A stretch of DNA of 64,000 nucleotides from Rhodoferax sp. (GCF_013297935.1 NZ_JAAFIX010000012.1:25257-89256); one strand, 5' to 3'; counted from the stretch's first letter, positions 10,001-18,905 are shown. The notes: generated by a model not told the origin, from the sequence alone. Numbers and translations are program-made.

Positions 10001-10056
10001 ATGTCTCACGCCGCGCCGACGCGCGGAGTGAGGCTCGCATCGCTGACAATGCAGCC

Positions 10057-11274
10057 ATGCATTTTTTCAAAGACCTGAGCCTCTCAGCCTTCACGGCCGG
10101 TTTTGTAGCGGTGTTGGTGGGCTTTACCAGTTCGGTGGCCATCGTCTTTCAAGCGGCACTAGCACTGGGGGCCACGCCGGACATGGTGGCCTCCTGGATG
10201 TGGGCGCTGGGTATCGGCATGGGACTGTGTACCCTGCTGCCCTCCCTGTGGCTCAAAAAGCCGGTGATGGTGGCTTGGAGCACACCGGGCGCCGCGGTAC
10301 TGGCCACCGCGGCTACGGCAGGGGGCTTCACCATGGCCGATGGGGTGGGCGCATTCATGTTGTGCGCGCTCCTGATCACGGTGGCGGGCGCCACAGGCTG
10401 GTTCGAGCGGGTGATGAACAAAATCCCTTTGTCCCTGGCATCGGCGCTCTTAGCGGGGGTTCTGGCCCGCTTCGGCTTGCAGGGCTTTGCCGCAGCGCAA
10501 ACTGCGGTGCCTCTCGTGGGCTTGATGTTGGTGACCTACCTCTTGGGCAAGCGCATGGCGCCGCGCTATGCGGTTCCTTTGACCTTGCTGGTTGCTATTG
10601 TTTTTGTAGCTATCCGCGCAGAGTTCGCGCCGGCCAACATCCATTTTGGCTTCACGACGCCGGTGCTGGTCGCGCCCGCCTTTTCGCTGGCGGCTTTCAT
10701 CAGCATGTCCTTGCCGCTCTTTGTGGTGACCATGGCCTCCCAGAATCTGCCGGGGGTGGCGGCCATTCAGGCGGCCGGTTTTGCCGACCGCCGCGCGCAG
10801 GGGGGAGATGCGGGCATCCCTGTCTCCAAAGTCATTACCCTCACAGGGCTGATGACGCTGGTGTTGGCCCCTTTCGGTGCCTTCGCGCTCAATCTCAGCG
10901 CGATCACCGCCGCCATTTGCATGGGGCCGGAGGCGCATGCGCAGCCTGAACGGCGCTATACCGCAGCTGCGTCGTGCGGCGCCATTTATCTGGTGATCGG
11001 CCTCTTCGGGGCTGCCATTACCGGGGTGCTGACCGCCTTCCCCAAAGAGCTGGTGGCAGCCATTGCCGGCCTGGCCCTCCTCGGAACTATCGGTGGCGCC
11101 ATGCACACGGCCGTGCAAGACGAGCGCAACCGCGAAGCGGCGTTGATTACTTTTCTGGTCACGCTCAGCGGCGTCGTAATAGCCGGTGTGGGCTCGGCCT
11201 TTTGGGGGGTGGTGGCGGGGGTGTTGGCACTTTTGGTGCAACATACTGGTCGAGTGCCTCCAAGCAAGGCTTGA
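10057..11274 (+). CDS. Benzoate/H+ symporter family transporter (BenE)
   Basis: 405 aa, strongly hydrophobic with about 11-12 membrane segments. The start '[26 protein letters not shown]', '[14 protein letters not shown]' and '[20 protein letters not shown]' are typical of BenE/YdcO. BenE imports aromatic acids with protons, but no benzoate-degradation genes are nearby, so the substrate is open. It sits between kup and gshB on the same strand. Codons for [10 protein letters not shown] (10591-10620) coincide with a partial copy of the dispersed repeat. Confidence 0.88.
   Translation: MHFFKDLSLSAFTAGFVAVLVGFTSSVAIVFQAALALGATPDMVASWMWALGIGMGLCTLLPSLWLKKPVMVAWSTPGAAVLATAATAGGFTMADGVGAFMLCALLITVAGATGWFERVMNKIPLSLASALLAGVLARFGLQGFAAAQTAVPLVGLMLVTYLLGKRMAPRYAVPLTLLVAIVFVAIRAEFAPANIHFGFTTPVLVAPAFSLAAFISMSLPLFVVTMASQNLPGVAAIQAAGFADRRAQGGDAGIPVSKVITLTGLMTLVLAPFGAFALNLSAITAAICMGPEAHAQPERRYTAAASCGAIYLVIGLFGAAITGVLTAFPKELVAAIAGLALLGTIGGAMHTAVQDERNREAALITFLVTLSGVVIAGVGSAFWGVVAGVLALLVQHTGRVPPSKA
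10591..10620 (+). repeat. Partial dispersed repeat inside benE
   Basis: Only the GCTAT, TAGCTAT and GCGCA blocks are present; the GAGGGCTAGAGGCC half is missing. It lies in a membrane-segment-coding stretch, in frame. Because it is short and partial, chance similarity is possible. Confidence 0.4.
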
Positions 11275-11324
11275 CGGGCCCCGGTGCCGCACCGCAGCAT
11301 CCCTACTTTTTGCAAAGAGACAGC

Positions 11325-12737
11325 ATGCACATTCTTTTCGTGGCCGACCCGCTGGAGTCCTTCAAAATCTACAAGGACACCACCTTCTCCATGATGCGCG
11401 AGGCCCAGAAGCGCGGACACCGCATCAGCGCCTGTGAGCCCAAAGACATCATGTGGCAGCGCGGCGGGCAGGTCACGGCGTATGTGCGCGACATCACGCT
11501 CACCAGCGACCCCGATGTCTGGTTCACAGCAGCGCAGCGCAAGCCCGACGAGCGGCCTCAGGCCATCAAGGACTTTGATTGCGTGATCATGCGTAAAGAT
11601 CCGCCGTTTGACTCCGAGTTTTTCTACGCGACCCATTTGCTAGAGCAGGCGGAGCGCGAGGGCGCCAAGGTGTTCAACAAGCCCCGTGCCCTGCGCGACC
11701 ACCCCGAGAAATTGGCGATTCTGGAGTTCCCGCAGTTCATCGGCCCGACCCTGGTCACGCGGGATGCCGACGATGTGCGTCGCTTTCACGCCGAGCACCG
11801 CGACATTATTTTGAAGCCCCTGGATGGCATGGGCGGCATGGGTATTTTCCGGGTGAAGGACGATGGCCTGAACCTGGGAGGCATCATTGAAACCCTCAAC
11901 AAAGACGGCGCCCAGACCCTGATGGTGCAAAAGTTCCTGCCGGCGATCAGCGAGGGGGACAAGCGGGTGCTGGTGATTGGCGGCAAACCGGTGCCGTATT
12001 GCCTGGCACGGATTCCCCAAGGTGGCGAGGTGCGCGGCAACCTGGCAGCCGGTGGCAAAGGGGTCGCCCAGCCCCTGACCGACAGTGACCGCGCGACTGC
12101 CGAGGCGCTGGGGCCGACTCTGGCCGCGCGTGGCTTGTTGCTGGTCGGCCTGGACATCATTGGTGACAGCCTCACGGAAATCAACGTAACCAGCCCGACC
12201 TGTTTCCAAGAAATTTTCGACCAGACCGGTTTCGATGTGCCGGCTATGTTTATCGACGCGCTGGAGGCTGCGGTGGCAGCCCGCTCCGCGGTGATGCCGG
12301 TACCGGCCAGCAACCCGACCCCGCTGTCGCCCTTCCATCTGGCGTTCCCGGTGCACGACCTAGCAGCGGCGCGCCAGTTCTATGGCGTGACCTTGGGCTG
12401 CCCGGAAGGACGCAGCTCACCCGAGTGGATTGACTTTAATTTCTACGGTCACCAGATCGTGGCTCACCTGGCACCCGGCGAATGCGGTACGGCCGCCCGC
12501 AGTGCGGTGGATGGCCATGGTGTGCCCGTGCGGCATTTCGGGATCGTGCTGCCGATGGCTGCCTGGGAGGCCATGGCCGCCCGCCTTCAGGCGCAGGGCA
12601 CGGAGTTCGTGATTGAGCCCTACATCCGCTTTAAGGGGGAGCCCGGTGAGCAGGCCACCATGTTCTTCCTGGACCCCTCGGGCAACGCTATCGAGGTCAA
12701 AGCGTTCTCGGACATCGGTCGCTTGTTTGCCAAGTAA
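11325..12737 (+). CDS. gshB: Glutathione synthetase fused to a C-terminal VOC (glyoxalase-fold) domain
   Basis: 470 aa, against about 316 for ordinary GshB. Residues 1-318 are a complete ATP-grasp glutathione synthetase: '[20 protein letters not shown]', '[19 protein letters not shown]', '[17 protein letters not shown]', '[18 protein letters not shown]'. A roughly 15-residue Pro/Ala linker leads into residues 335-470, a full VOC domain with candidate metal ligands H338, H404 and E457 ([23 protein letters not shown]). No stop or second start separates them, so this is one polypeptide. GshB adds glycine to gamma-glutamylcysteine. VOC proteins include glyoxalase I, which uses glutathione adducts, and extradiol dioxygenases. 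The start at 11325 is set by the GshB N-terminus and an AAAGAGA ribosome site. Confidence 0.92.
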   Translation: MHILFVADPLESFKIYKDTTFSMMREAQKRGHRISACEPKDIMWQRGGQVTAYVRDITLTSDPDVWFTAAQRKPDERPQAIKDFDCVIMRKDPPFDSEFFYATHLLEQAEREGAKVFNKPRALRDHPEKLAILEFPQFIGPTLVTRDADDVRRFHAEHRDIILKPLDGMGGMGIFRVKDDGLNLGGIIETLNKDGAQTLMVQKFLPAISEGDKRVLVIGGKPVPYCLARIPQGGEVRGNLAAGGKGVAQPLTDSDRATAEALGPTLAARGLLLVGLDIIGDSLTEINVTSPTCFQEIFDQTGFDVPAMFIDALEAAVAARSAVMPVPASNPTPLSPFHLAFPVHDLAAARQFYGVTLGCPEGRSSPEWIDFNFYGHQIVAHLAPGECGTAARSAVDGHGVPVRHFGIVLPMAAWEAMAARLQAQGTEFVIEPYIRFKGEPGEQATMFFLDPSGNAIEVKAFSDIGRLFAK

Positions 12738-12897
12738 GTCACCCCCTCGGGCCGACTTAGTTCACACATTGCAGCCTTTGTAGTGCTGGTTGCGGTGGCG
12801 GTGCTGGCGCAGACGGCTATCGGGGCACACAATGCGCTCGTGGCCTGCTGCCCATCGGGGTGTAGCGGCCCGAATCATTCCAAGGAGACCACCCGCC

Positions 12898-13476
12898 ATG
12901 ACTTCACGTACTCTTGCCTCTGCTTTGCTCGCCGCCGGCCTGCTGTTGACCGGTGCCGCCCAAGCCCAAGTGCTGGGTGCAATCACCGCATCGTCTACCG
13001 CCGTCAAGGTGGGCGAGCCTGTCACTATTACGGCCAATATCGACGTCATCAACGCCAACTACTGTGGCTTCGTGGTGGGCTTCGGGGATGGCACTTTCAA
13101 AGATGCCGTGAGCGACGTCAGCACCCCCGTGCCCTTGGTGATCACCCGCACTTATGACAAGCCGGGCTCCTACCACGTGACGCTGGGTGGCAAGAATGTT
13201 CAAAATCACCCGAACTGTGGTGGCCCAGAGCGGGCTGTAGACATTACCGTGACCGGTGCTGCCAAAGCTGCGGCCCCGGCCGCTCCGGCGGCCATGAAAG
13301 CTGTAGAGGTGTGTGAAAAGCCGTGGAAGTTGTCCGGCAAGCTCAATGCGAAAACCGGCGCATTTACGTGCGCAGCGAAGCCAGGAACCGCCTTGCCCGC
13401 GACCAAACCCGTGTGCAGCGGTGATTTGAGCTATTTCGAAAATATGAAGAAGGGCCAGTTCGGCTGCAAGCCCTGA
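12898..13476 (+). CDS. Secreted PKD-domain protein
   Basis: 192 aa from the ATG preceded by AAGGAGA. A Sec signal peptide runs to about residue 24 (ending AAQAQ). Residues about 30-115 form a PKD-like beta-sandwich with 'GFGDGTF' and 'TRTYDKPGSYHVTLGG', the latter being the usual 'xYxxPGxYxVxL' strand. An Ala-rich linker follows, then a C-terminal 55 residues with four cysteines (VCEKPW, FTCAA, PVCSG, FGCKP) that could form two disulfides. It is probably periplasmic or exported. The partner is unknown. It appears monocistronic. Confidence 0.8.
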   Translation: MTSRTLASALLAAGLLLTGAAQAQVLGAITASSTAVKVGEPVTITANIDVINANYCGFVVGFGDGTFKDAVSDVSTPVPLVITRTYDKPGSYHVTLGGKNVQNHPNCGGPERAVDITVTGAAKAAAPAAPAAMKAVEVCEKPWKLSGKLNAKTGAFTCAAKPGTALPATKPVCSGDLSYFENMKKGQFGCKP

Positions 13477-13523
13477 GTGCCCGGCGGGCGCGGCCGGTGT
13501 GCCGCAGGCCCGCTAAGCGGTTG

Positions 13524-14414
13524 TCAAAACGCAGCAGAGGCTGCCAGGGCTGCGGCTTTGGCAGCCTCTTCCGCTTCCCGCTGTGCAGCCGCCGCTGCCG
13601 CAACCGGCGTCAGGGTGGTTTTGCACAGAGCGCGGGTCAGCGGGCGACCTTCTGCAAACGCCTGCAACTCGCCGGACTCCATGGCGACCCAGGCTTCGTT
13701 GGTCGTCAGGGGCTCGGTCACCACAATCACTTGCCGGTCTTCCGGGCCGTTCAGGTCGGAGAGGTCTACTGTCACGTCTTCATCTTTGAGCTGCACCTCG
13801 GGGAACGGGTGCTGGCGCAACACATAGCAGAGCTTGGTGCTGGCGTGGGCCCAGAGCGCCTGACCATTGCTGAGTAAAAAGTTGAAAGTCCCGTGCCGGG
13901 AAATCCGGGGCACCAGTTCGGACAAGGTCTTGGTCAGCTCTTCGACCGAGGGCACGGTGACATGCGACTTATTGAGCTCCTGCAGCAACCAGCAGAATGC
14001 CAGCTCGCTGTCCGTGCTGCCCACGGGCTTGAAACTGCCGTGCAGCGGGGGATTGAATTCCTTGAGGTCGCCGTTGTGGGCGAACACCCAGTAGCGCCCC
14101 CAAAGTTCGCGGGTGAAGGGGTGGCAGTTTTCGAGCGTGACCGCACCCACCGTGGCCTTGCGCACATGGGCTACGACGTTGTGGCTCTTGATCGGGTAGG
14201 ACTTGAGCATCTTCGCAATCGGCGAAGTGGCGGCGCTTTCTTTGTCCACAAAGTGCCGTGCAGCTTTGCCGGGCTTGTCGCCTTCACTTTCGAAGAAGGC
14301 AATGCCCCAGCCATCGGAGTGGTGGTCCGTGCAGCCGCCGCGCTGCGAAAAACCGGTAAAACTCAGCGTCAGGCTGGCCGGTAGACGGCTGTTCATTCCT
14401 AGCAGTTGGCACAT
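13524..14414 (-). CDS. Class II glutamine amidotransferase (YafJ-like)
   Basis: 296 aa. The N-terminal nucleophile Cys2 (MCQLLGMN) is exposed after Met removal. The Ntn-hydrolase pattern follows: 'HSDGWGIAFF', 'VVAHVRKATVG', 'HPFTRELWGRYWVFAHNGDL' and 'STDSELAFCWLL'. It hydrolyses glutamine, but the acceptor is not known for this subfamily. The last 30 residues are an Ala/Glu-rich tail (VAAAAAAQREAEEAAKAAA) not seen in compact relatives. It lies 28 nt downstream of the tautomerase gene and is probably co-transcribed with it. Confidence 0.88.
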   Translation of the reverse strand: MCQLLGMNSRLPASLTLSFTGFSQRGGCTDHHSDGWGIAFFESEGDKPGKAARHFVDKESAATSPIAKMLKSYPIKSHNVVAHVRKATVGAVTLENCHPFTRELWGRYWVFAHNGDLKEFNPPLHGSFKPVGSTDSELAFCWLLQELNKSHVTVPSVEELTKTLSELVPRISRHGTFNFLLSNGQALWAHASTKLCYVLRQHPFPEVQLKDEDVTVDLSDLNGPEDRQVIVVTEPLTTNEAWVAMESGELQAFAEGRPLTRALCKTTLTPVAAAAAAQREAEEAAKAAALAASAAF

Positions 14415-14442
14415 GGAAACAGTTTACTCTCCAGCTCGGGGA

Positions 14443-14634
14443 TCAGGTCCGGGGTTCCGACCACAATTTGCCGCCCGTGGACCAGTTTTCGCGCTTGACC
14501 TCGGTGATGATGATGTCCACCGCCTCGGGCGAGCAGCCCAGCGTCTCGGCCGTTACCCGGGTGACTTCTTCCACCAGTTTCTTCTTTTGCTCGGGGGAGC
14601 GGCCTTCAAACATTTCAACGTGGTAGGTGGGCAT
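14443..14634 (-). CDS. 4-oxalocrotonate tautomerase family protein
   Basis: 63 aa, the usual length of the short 4-OT family. Pro2, the catalytic base exposed after Met removal, is present (MPTYHVEMFEGRS), with the 'EQKKKLVEEVTRVTAETLG' helix. Family members interconvert keto-enol isomers in aromatic meta-cleavage or have other tautomerase activity. No meta-pathway genes are nearby, so the substrate is unknown. It is first in a two-gene unit with the glutamine amidotransferase. Confidence 0.88.
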   Translation of the reverse strand: MPTYHVEMFEGRSPEQKKKLVEEVTRVTAETLGCSPEAVDIIITEVKRENWSTGGKLWSEPRT

Positions 14635-14706
14635 GGTGGTCTTTCAAAGGGGATATGGGCGCGCAGATTAGACTGCGAGTCTTCGTATTTTCCTCCGACT
14701 CGTCCC

Positions 14707-16215
14707 TTGCAATTTTTGTTCCCTCCCTCCAAGCACACAAGCGCCCACCGGCTGCTGTGGCTGGTTTTTCTGTTGCATGCCGTGTGGGGCGCTGTGTTGG
14801 GCCTGTCGGTCGACGAGGCCCATTACCTGCTGTATGCGGCCCATCCGGCACTGAGTTACTTTGACCACCCTCCGCTGGTGGGGTGGGTGCAGATTCCGCT
14901 GGTCGCGTTGGATGCGCCGGTGGCGGTGTTGCGCCTGGTGCCGGGTCTGTGCTGGCTGCTCACGGTGTGGGGTGTTCACCGCTTGACCTTGCGGCTGTGG
15001 GCGGGCCATGGGTCGGCGGATCGCGCGGCCCTGGCCGCCGTGCTGGCCTTGGCGCTCGCGCCCCTCGTGCATGTGCTGGGCATCGGCCTGTTGCCGGACA
15101 CGCTCCTGATGTTGCTGACGGTGGCCCTGATGCACCAGACCTGGACCCTGATGCAAGCCGGCGCCATGGGCCGCAGCGCGCCTTGGTGGGTGATGGGCGT
15201 GTTGCTGGGCTTGGCGGGGCTGGCCAAGTACACCGCGGTGTTTACCGCGTTCGCTATCGGGTTCTGTGTAGTGCGCGCCCAGGGCTTGCGGGTGTTGCGC
15301 CTGCCCGCTTTGTGGGGCGGCATGGCGATCGCGGCGGTGTTGATCAGTCCGGTGCTGGTGTGGAATGCTCAGAACGACTGGAGCTCGTTTGCCTACCAAC
15401 TGGCGCATGGCAAAGGCAGCGTCTGGCAGGCCGAGCATGTGTTGCGCTTTGTGCTGACGCAGCTCGTGGTGTTCGGCCCGTTGTTCGGGTGGGCGGTGGC
15501 CGGGTGGCGCACGGCCTCCCGCGACCTGCGGAGCCTGGCTGCGTTGTTCGCAGTGCCCTTTGCCATCTTCACCTACATGGCCGGTGGTGGAACTGCTTTG
15601 CCGCATTGGACCGCACCTGCATGGGTCGCTCTGGCGCCTTTTGCCGGAATGGGGCTGGCGCTCGCTTGGCGGCACGGGGCGCGTCGCACAGTCGCAGGGC
15701 TGGCGGTGTTGCAGGGCGTGGTGTGCTTGGCGTTGCTGGGCCTGATGGGCACGGCCGGTTGGCCGCTGGTGCCCCGTAGCGATGCGGCGGTGGCCCCGCA
15801 GCCCAACCCGTTTGCGGACCTGCATGGATGGGATACGGCAGGTGACCGCGCCCGAGCGCTGGCGGCACAGCAAGGGCTCCCCCGGGTCGCGGTGCAGAAC
15901 TGGACACTGGGCAGCCGCTTGGGCTGGTACGCCCGGCCTCTGCCCCTGTTTGTGCTGGCAGAAGGGGAGTCCCAGTTCCCCTTGTGGAGTGGTTCTTTGC
16001 CCCCCGGCGAAGGTGTGTTACTGGTGGACTGGTCGCACATGGCTTATGAGCCGCCGGTCGGGGCGCACGGCTTTGCCAGCTGTGCGCTGCTCGACGACCT
16101 GCCGGTGGCGCACCTCGGCATGCCACTGGCCCGCTTCCGTTTCTACGATTGCCGGGGTTGGGCCGGTGCGACACCGCAACCCCGCCTTACACTCGCGCCC
16201 ACTGTTTCCGACTGA
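14707..16215 (+). CDS. Glycosyltransferase family 39 (ArnT/PMT-like) membrane protein
   Basis: About 500 aa with many membrane spans. The luminal motif after TM1, 'SVDEAHYLLYAAHPALSYFDHPPLVGW', is the GT39 acidic-loop signature. 'GLAGLAKYTAVF' and 'SPVLVWNAQNDWSSF' are also typical. It would transfer a sugar from a polyprenyl-phosphate donor at the periplasmic face. The start is uncertain: no in-frame ATG precedes TM1, so TTG 14707 or TTG 14716 is likely. It ends 5 nt before the PAP2 phosphatase gene, which suggests a coupled lipid-linked sugar function. Confidence 0.85.
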   Translation: MQFLFPPSKHTSAHRLLWLVFLLHAVWGAVLGLSVDEAHYLLYAAHPALSYFDHPPLVGWVQIPLVALDAPVAVLRLVPGLCWLLTVWGVHRLTLRLWAGHGSADRAALAAVLALALAPLVHVLGIGLLPDTLLMLLTVALMHQTWTLMQAGAMGRSAPWWVMGVLLGLAGLAKYTAVFTAFAIGFCVVRAQGLRVLRLPALWGGMAIAAVLISPVLVWNAQNDWSSFAYQLAHGKGSVWQAEHVLRFVLTQLVVFGPLFGWAVAGWRTASRDLRSLAALFAVPFAIFTYMAGGGTALPHWTAPAWVALAPFAGMGLALAWRHGARRTVAGLAVLQGVVCLALLGLMGTAGWPLVPRSDAAVAPQPNPFADLHGWDTAGDRARALAAQQGLPRVAVQNWTLGSRLGWYARPLPLFVLAEGESQFPLWSGSLPPGEGVLLVDWSHMAYEPPVGAHGFASCALLDDLPVAHLGMPLARFRFYDCRGWAGATPQPRLTLAPTVSD

Positions 16216-16220
16216 ACGCC

Positions 16221-17039
16221 ATGCTGCCTGCCCCCACCACTCCCCACGCCCTGGCCAGCCCGGTCGCCTCCCGCAGCTGGTGGTGGCCGGTGGTGATTTT
16301 TGTGCTCGGTGCGCCCTTGTGGCTGCAGATCTGGGAGCCGGCCTTTTTCATGGCAGTCAACCGCTGGTGTGCTCCGGTAGTGGCGGAGTTCTGGACCGGG
16401 CTTTCCTTGCTGGGCAATGGTTGGGGCTTGCTGGCGGTGACCGCACCCTTGCTGGTGCTGGCCCCCCGCCTGATGGTGGCCTGGTTGTGCGCAGCCCCTT
16501 TTGCGGTGCTGTTTGCCCGCACCGGAAAGTTTTTCATCGAGAGCCCGCGCCCGGCGGCCGTGCTGGACCCTGCGCAAATGCGGGTGGTGGGCGAGCTCTT
16601 GCACAACGTCTCCATGCCCTCCGGTCACACCTTGACTGCTTTTGCGGTGGCTTCCGGTATTTATTACGCGCTCACACCGGTCCAGCGCAGGCGCTTCGGT
16701 TGGTTGCTGTGGGTGCTGGCAGCCGGTGCAGGTTTGTCGCGGATTGCGGTAGCAGCCCATTGGCCCGGGGACGTGGCAGTCGGTGCGAGTCTGGGAATTT
16801 TGTCCGGCTTGTTGGGTCACCAGCTGTGGAGTCGCCTGAGCGAGCGGCAGTTTGCAACCGGTGCCTGGGGCTTGCGGCTCGCCGCGGTCTTGGTGGCACT
16901 GTCGGTCTACCACCTCGTCACCGAAGAGCTCGATTTTCCGGAAAATCATGTGTACCAGCAGGTGCTGGCGGTCGTGGCCGTGCTCAGTCTTCTTGCCTAT
17001 GCACGTGCGGCATGGCGTTCGATGTTTAAAGAGAAATAG
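16221..17039 (+). CDS. PAP2-family membrane phosphatase
   Basis: 272 aa. All three PAP2 motifs are complete: K103...R110-P111 (KFFIESPRP), PSGH 133-136, and S173-R174...H180...D184 (SRIAVAAHWPGD). Six or so membrane segments are visible. Such enzymes dephosphorylate undecaprenyl pyrophosphate, phosphatidic acid or lipid A. Being 5 nt after a GT39 gene points to polyprenyl-phosphate recycling or lipid A tailoring (inference). The ATG at 16221 begins the family-like N-terminus. Confidence 0.9.
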   Translation: MLPAPTTPHALASPVASRSWWWPVVIFVLGAPLWLQIWEPAFFMAVNRWCAPVVAEFWTGLSLLGNGWGLLAVTAPLLVLAPRLMVAWLCAAPFAVLFARTGKFFIESPRPAAVLDPAQMRVVGELLHNVSMPSGHTLTAFAVASGIYYALTPVQRRRFGWLLWVLAAGAGLSRIAVAAHWPGDVAVGASLGILSGLLGHQLWSRLSERQFATGAWGLRLAAVLVALSVYHLVTEELDFPENHVYQQVLAVVAVLSLLAYARAAWRSMFKEK

Positions 17040-17040
17040 G

Positions 17041-17090
17041 GCACTAGCCCTGGTGTTTATTGCGCAATTAGCTATCAATTAAATAGCACA
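17041..17090 (-). repeat. Dispersed ~50-bp repeat, intergenic copy before the riboswitch
   Basis: Reverse-orientation copy with blocks CTAGCCCT, TGCGCA, AGCTAT and ATAGC. The flanking AGCTAT and ATAGC can pair. It lies just after the PAP2 stop and may act as its 3' hairpin. Confidence 0.75.
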
Positions 17091-17151
17091 TTTTGCCTTG
17101 AATGCCCTGATGCAATTCAGGGACTTGTACTCCTCTGCCATGATCCGGCCA

Positions 17152-17286
17152 CCTATAGGGGAGTAGCAATCCCGGTGCGCAGGTGCCGGGTTTGCATGTT
17201 TCGTCAGTACGTCGCAGGCGGTCTTTACCGTCCCGGCCGGAGCATGCAGAGGCGCCAACAGTGCGCTCTCCCGCAAGACCTACAGG
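17152..17286 (+). promoter_or_regulatory. yybP-ykoY (Mn2+) riboswitch aptamer
   Basis: The conserved 5' loop GGGGAGTAGC (17158-17167) and the conserved 3' strand GCAAGACCT (17273-17281) are both present. P1 forms from CCTATAGG (17152-17159) and CCTACAGG (17279-17286) with one mismatch. P2 is CCCGG (17171-17175) with CCGGG (17186-17190). P3 is GCATG (17194-17198) with CATGC (17243-17247). P4 is AGAGGCGC with GCGCTCT and a bulge. The class senses Mn2+ and controls Mn2+ exporters. The next gene is a TerC/Alx protein, a classic target. Confidence 0.92.
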
Positions 17287-17314
17287 GAATGTTTCAACCA
17301 TTTCGAGGTCTTGC
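17273..17314 (+). promoter_or_regulatory. Riboswitch expression platform: SD-sequestering helix
   Basis: GCAAGACCT (17273-17281) is perfectly complementary over 9 bp to AGGTCTTGC (17306-17314), which contains the GAGG ribosome-binding site (17305-17308) of the terC start at 17317. The same strand is needed for P1 and the conserved aptamer core, so the two structures exclude each other. Metal-bound aptamer would free the SD and switch translation on. Confidence 0.8.
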
Positions 17315-17316
17315 TT

Positions 17317-18276
17317 ATGCAAACAATTGCTCCCCTGTGGCTATGGGCCACCTTCGTCGGCATCGTTCTGGTGTCGCTCTTCGTTGACTTTGTCGTCCTC
17401 AAAAAGCAGGGCGCTCACGACATCGGCGTCAAAGAGGCGCTCAACTGGTCCCTCGTCTGGATTGCCTTGAGCTTTTTGTTCAATGGTCTGTTTTGGTGGG
17501 CGGTCAAAGACAGCACCGGTTCGACCGAAATCGCCAACACCAAGTCCCTGGAGTTCTTGACCGGCTACCTCATCGAGAAGTCGCTGGCGGTGGACAACAT
17601 CTTTGTGTTCCTCCTGATCTTTACCTACTTCGCGGTGCCCACGCACTACCAGAAGCGGGTGCTGATGATCGGCATCATCGGTGCTATTGTGTTGCGCACC
17701 ATCATGATTCTGGTGGGCGGCTGGTTGCTGGCTGAGTTCCACTGGATCTTGTATGTGTTCGGCGCGTTCCTGATCCTCACCGGTGTGAAGATGTGGTGGG
17801 CTGCTGGCCAAGAGCCCAGTCTGGATGACAACCCAGCCTTGAAGCTGCTGCGCAAGATCCTGCCCGTGAGCAAGCACTACGACGGCGAAAAATTCTGGAC
17901 CGTGGAAAACGGCAAGAAGATCGCAACCCCCTTGTTCATGGTGATCTGCTTGGTGGCCCTGACCGACGTGATCTTTGCGGTGGACTCGATTCCTGCGATC
18001 TTCGCGATCACCAGTGACCCCTTCATCGTGCTGACCAGCAACGTGTTTGCGATTCTGGGTCTGCGTGCGATGTATTTCCTGCTGGCTGCTGTCGCTAACA
18101 AGTTCCACTTGCTCAACTACGGTCTGGCGGTGATCCTGGTGTTCATCGGTACCAAGATGTGCTTGATCGACATCTACAAGATTCCTGTGGGCGTGTCCCT
18201 GGGTGTGGTGATCGGCATTTTGGCGGCCACCATGTGGCTCAGCGTGCGCACCAGCAAAACCGAAGAGCACGCATGA
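17317..18276 (+). CDS. alx: TerC/Alx-family membrane protein (probable Mn2+ exporter)
   Basis: 319 aa from ATG 17317, with GAGG 8 nt upstream; an in-frame TTG 6 nt earlier is less likely. About nine membrane segments. Acidic residues sit inside membrane helices as in TerC (VSLFVDFVVLKK, EKSLAVDNIFVFLLI, 'ALTDVIFAVDSIPAIFAIT'). The DNxFVF and TDVIFAVDSIPA blocks are the family signature. Alx/TerC proteins export Mn2+ during metal or alkaline stress. Control by the preceding yybP-ykoY riboswitch fits this. The stop overlaps exoD (ATGA). Confidence 0.92.
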   Translation: MQTIAPLWLWATFVGIVLVSLFVDFVVLKKQGAHDIGVKEALNWSLVWIALSFLFNGLFWWAVKDSTGSTEIANTKSLEFLTGYLIEKSLAVDNIFVFLLIFTYFAVPTHYQKRVLMIGIIGAIVLRTIMILVGGWLLAEFHWILYVFGAFLILTGVKMWWAAGQEPSLDDNPALKLLRKILPVSKHYDGEKFWTVENGKKIATPLFMVICLVALTDVIFAVDSIPAIFAITSDPFIVLTSNVFAILGLRAMYFLLAAVANKFHLLNYGLAVILVFIGTKMCLIDIYKIPVGVSLGVVIGILAATMWLSVRTSKTEEHA

Positions 18277-18890
18277 CCATCCCGCTCAGTCAGGCTCAGC
18301 GCCTGCGAGCGGCGGCGGCCGGGCTCCAGGAGAGCCCGCTCAGCCTCCAGCAGTTGTTCCGTCTGCACGGTCGTGCAGGCCCCGGGGCTTTGTTGGTGGT
18401 GTTGGCGGTGCCCTGTCTCTTGCCGGTGCCCGGAGCCGGCATGCTGCTGTCTACCGGCATGGCGATGGTGGCCTGGATGATCTGGCGCTACTACCCCCGC
18501 TTGGTCATGCCCCGCTCCGTGGGGCGTTTTCAGTTGTCCCCTGCCATGGCCCGACGTGCCTTACACACCCTCGCGTGGCTGTATGAGCGCGCCTCCCGCG
18601 TGATGCGGGCTCGCATGGGGTGGTGGCTGCAGCCATCGCACCGTGTCTGGCTGGCACCGCTGGTGGCGTTGATGGCGATGGTGATCTTTTTGCCGATTCC
18701 CTTTGGCAATGTCGTACCCGCAGCCGCCCTGTTGCTCATTGGCTTGGGGCTGGTGTTTGAAGACGGCTTGGCAATACTGACAGGCGTTGCCCTGGCCGTG
18801 GTGCTCTTAGTAGTGCTGGCAGCTGTGGTGGGCGGTGCAGCGCACTGGGCCCCTGAGCTCTGGGCCGCCCTGCCGTGGCACTCCCCATGA
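18273..18890 (+). CDS. ExoD-family membrane protein
   Basis: 205 aa. The ExoD pattern is visible: 'LSLQQLFRLHGRAGPGALLVVLAVPCLLPVPGAGMLLSTGM' near residues 24-64 and 'IFLPIPFGNVVPAAALLLIGLGLVFEDG' near 135-165, with about four membrane spans. ExoD was named for an exopolysaccharide/alkali phenotype in rhizobia; its biochemical role is unclear. It starts inside the terC stop, so it should share the Mn2+ riboswitch transcript. This link to metal or alkaline stress is inferred. Confidence 0.85.
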   Translation: MTIPLSQAQRLRAAAAGLQESPLSLQQLFRLHGRAGPGALLVVLAVPCLLPVPGAGMLLSTGMAMVAWMIWRYYPRLVMPRSVGRFQLSPAMARRALHTLAWLYERASRVMRARMGWWLQPSHRVWLAPLVALMAMVIFLPIPFGNVVPAAALLLIGLGLVFEDGLAILTGVALAVVLLVVLAAVVGGAAHWAPELWAALPWHSP

Positions 18891-18905
18891 CGGGGAACGC
18901 CGCGC

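Noticed and set aside
10974..11324. N-terminal extension of GshB-VOC into benE
   Set aside because: The extra 117 residues are an out-of-frame reading of benE; GshB begins at 11325 with its family start.
14668..17078. Long minus-strand frames opposite the GT39 and PAP2 genes
   Set aside because: His/Gln/Arg-rich shadow translations; the plus-strand proteins have full motifs.
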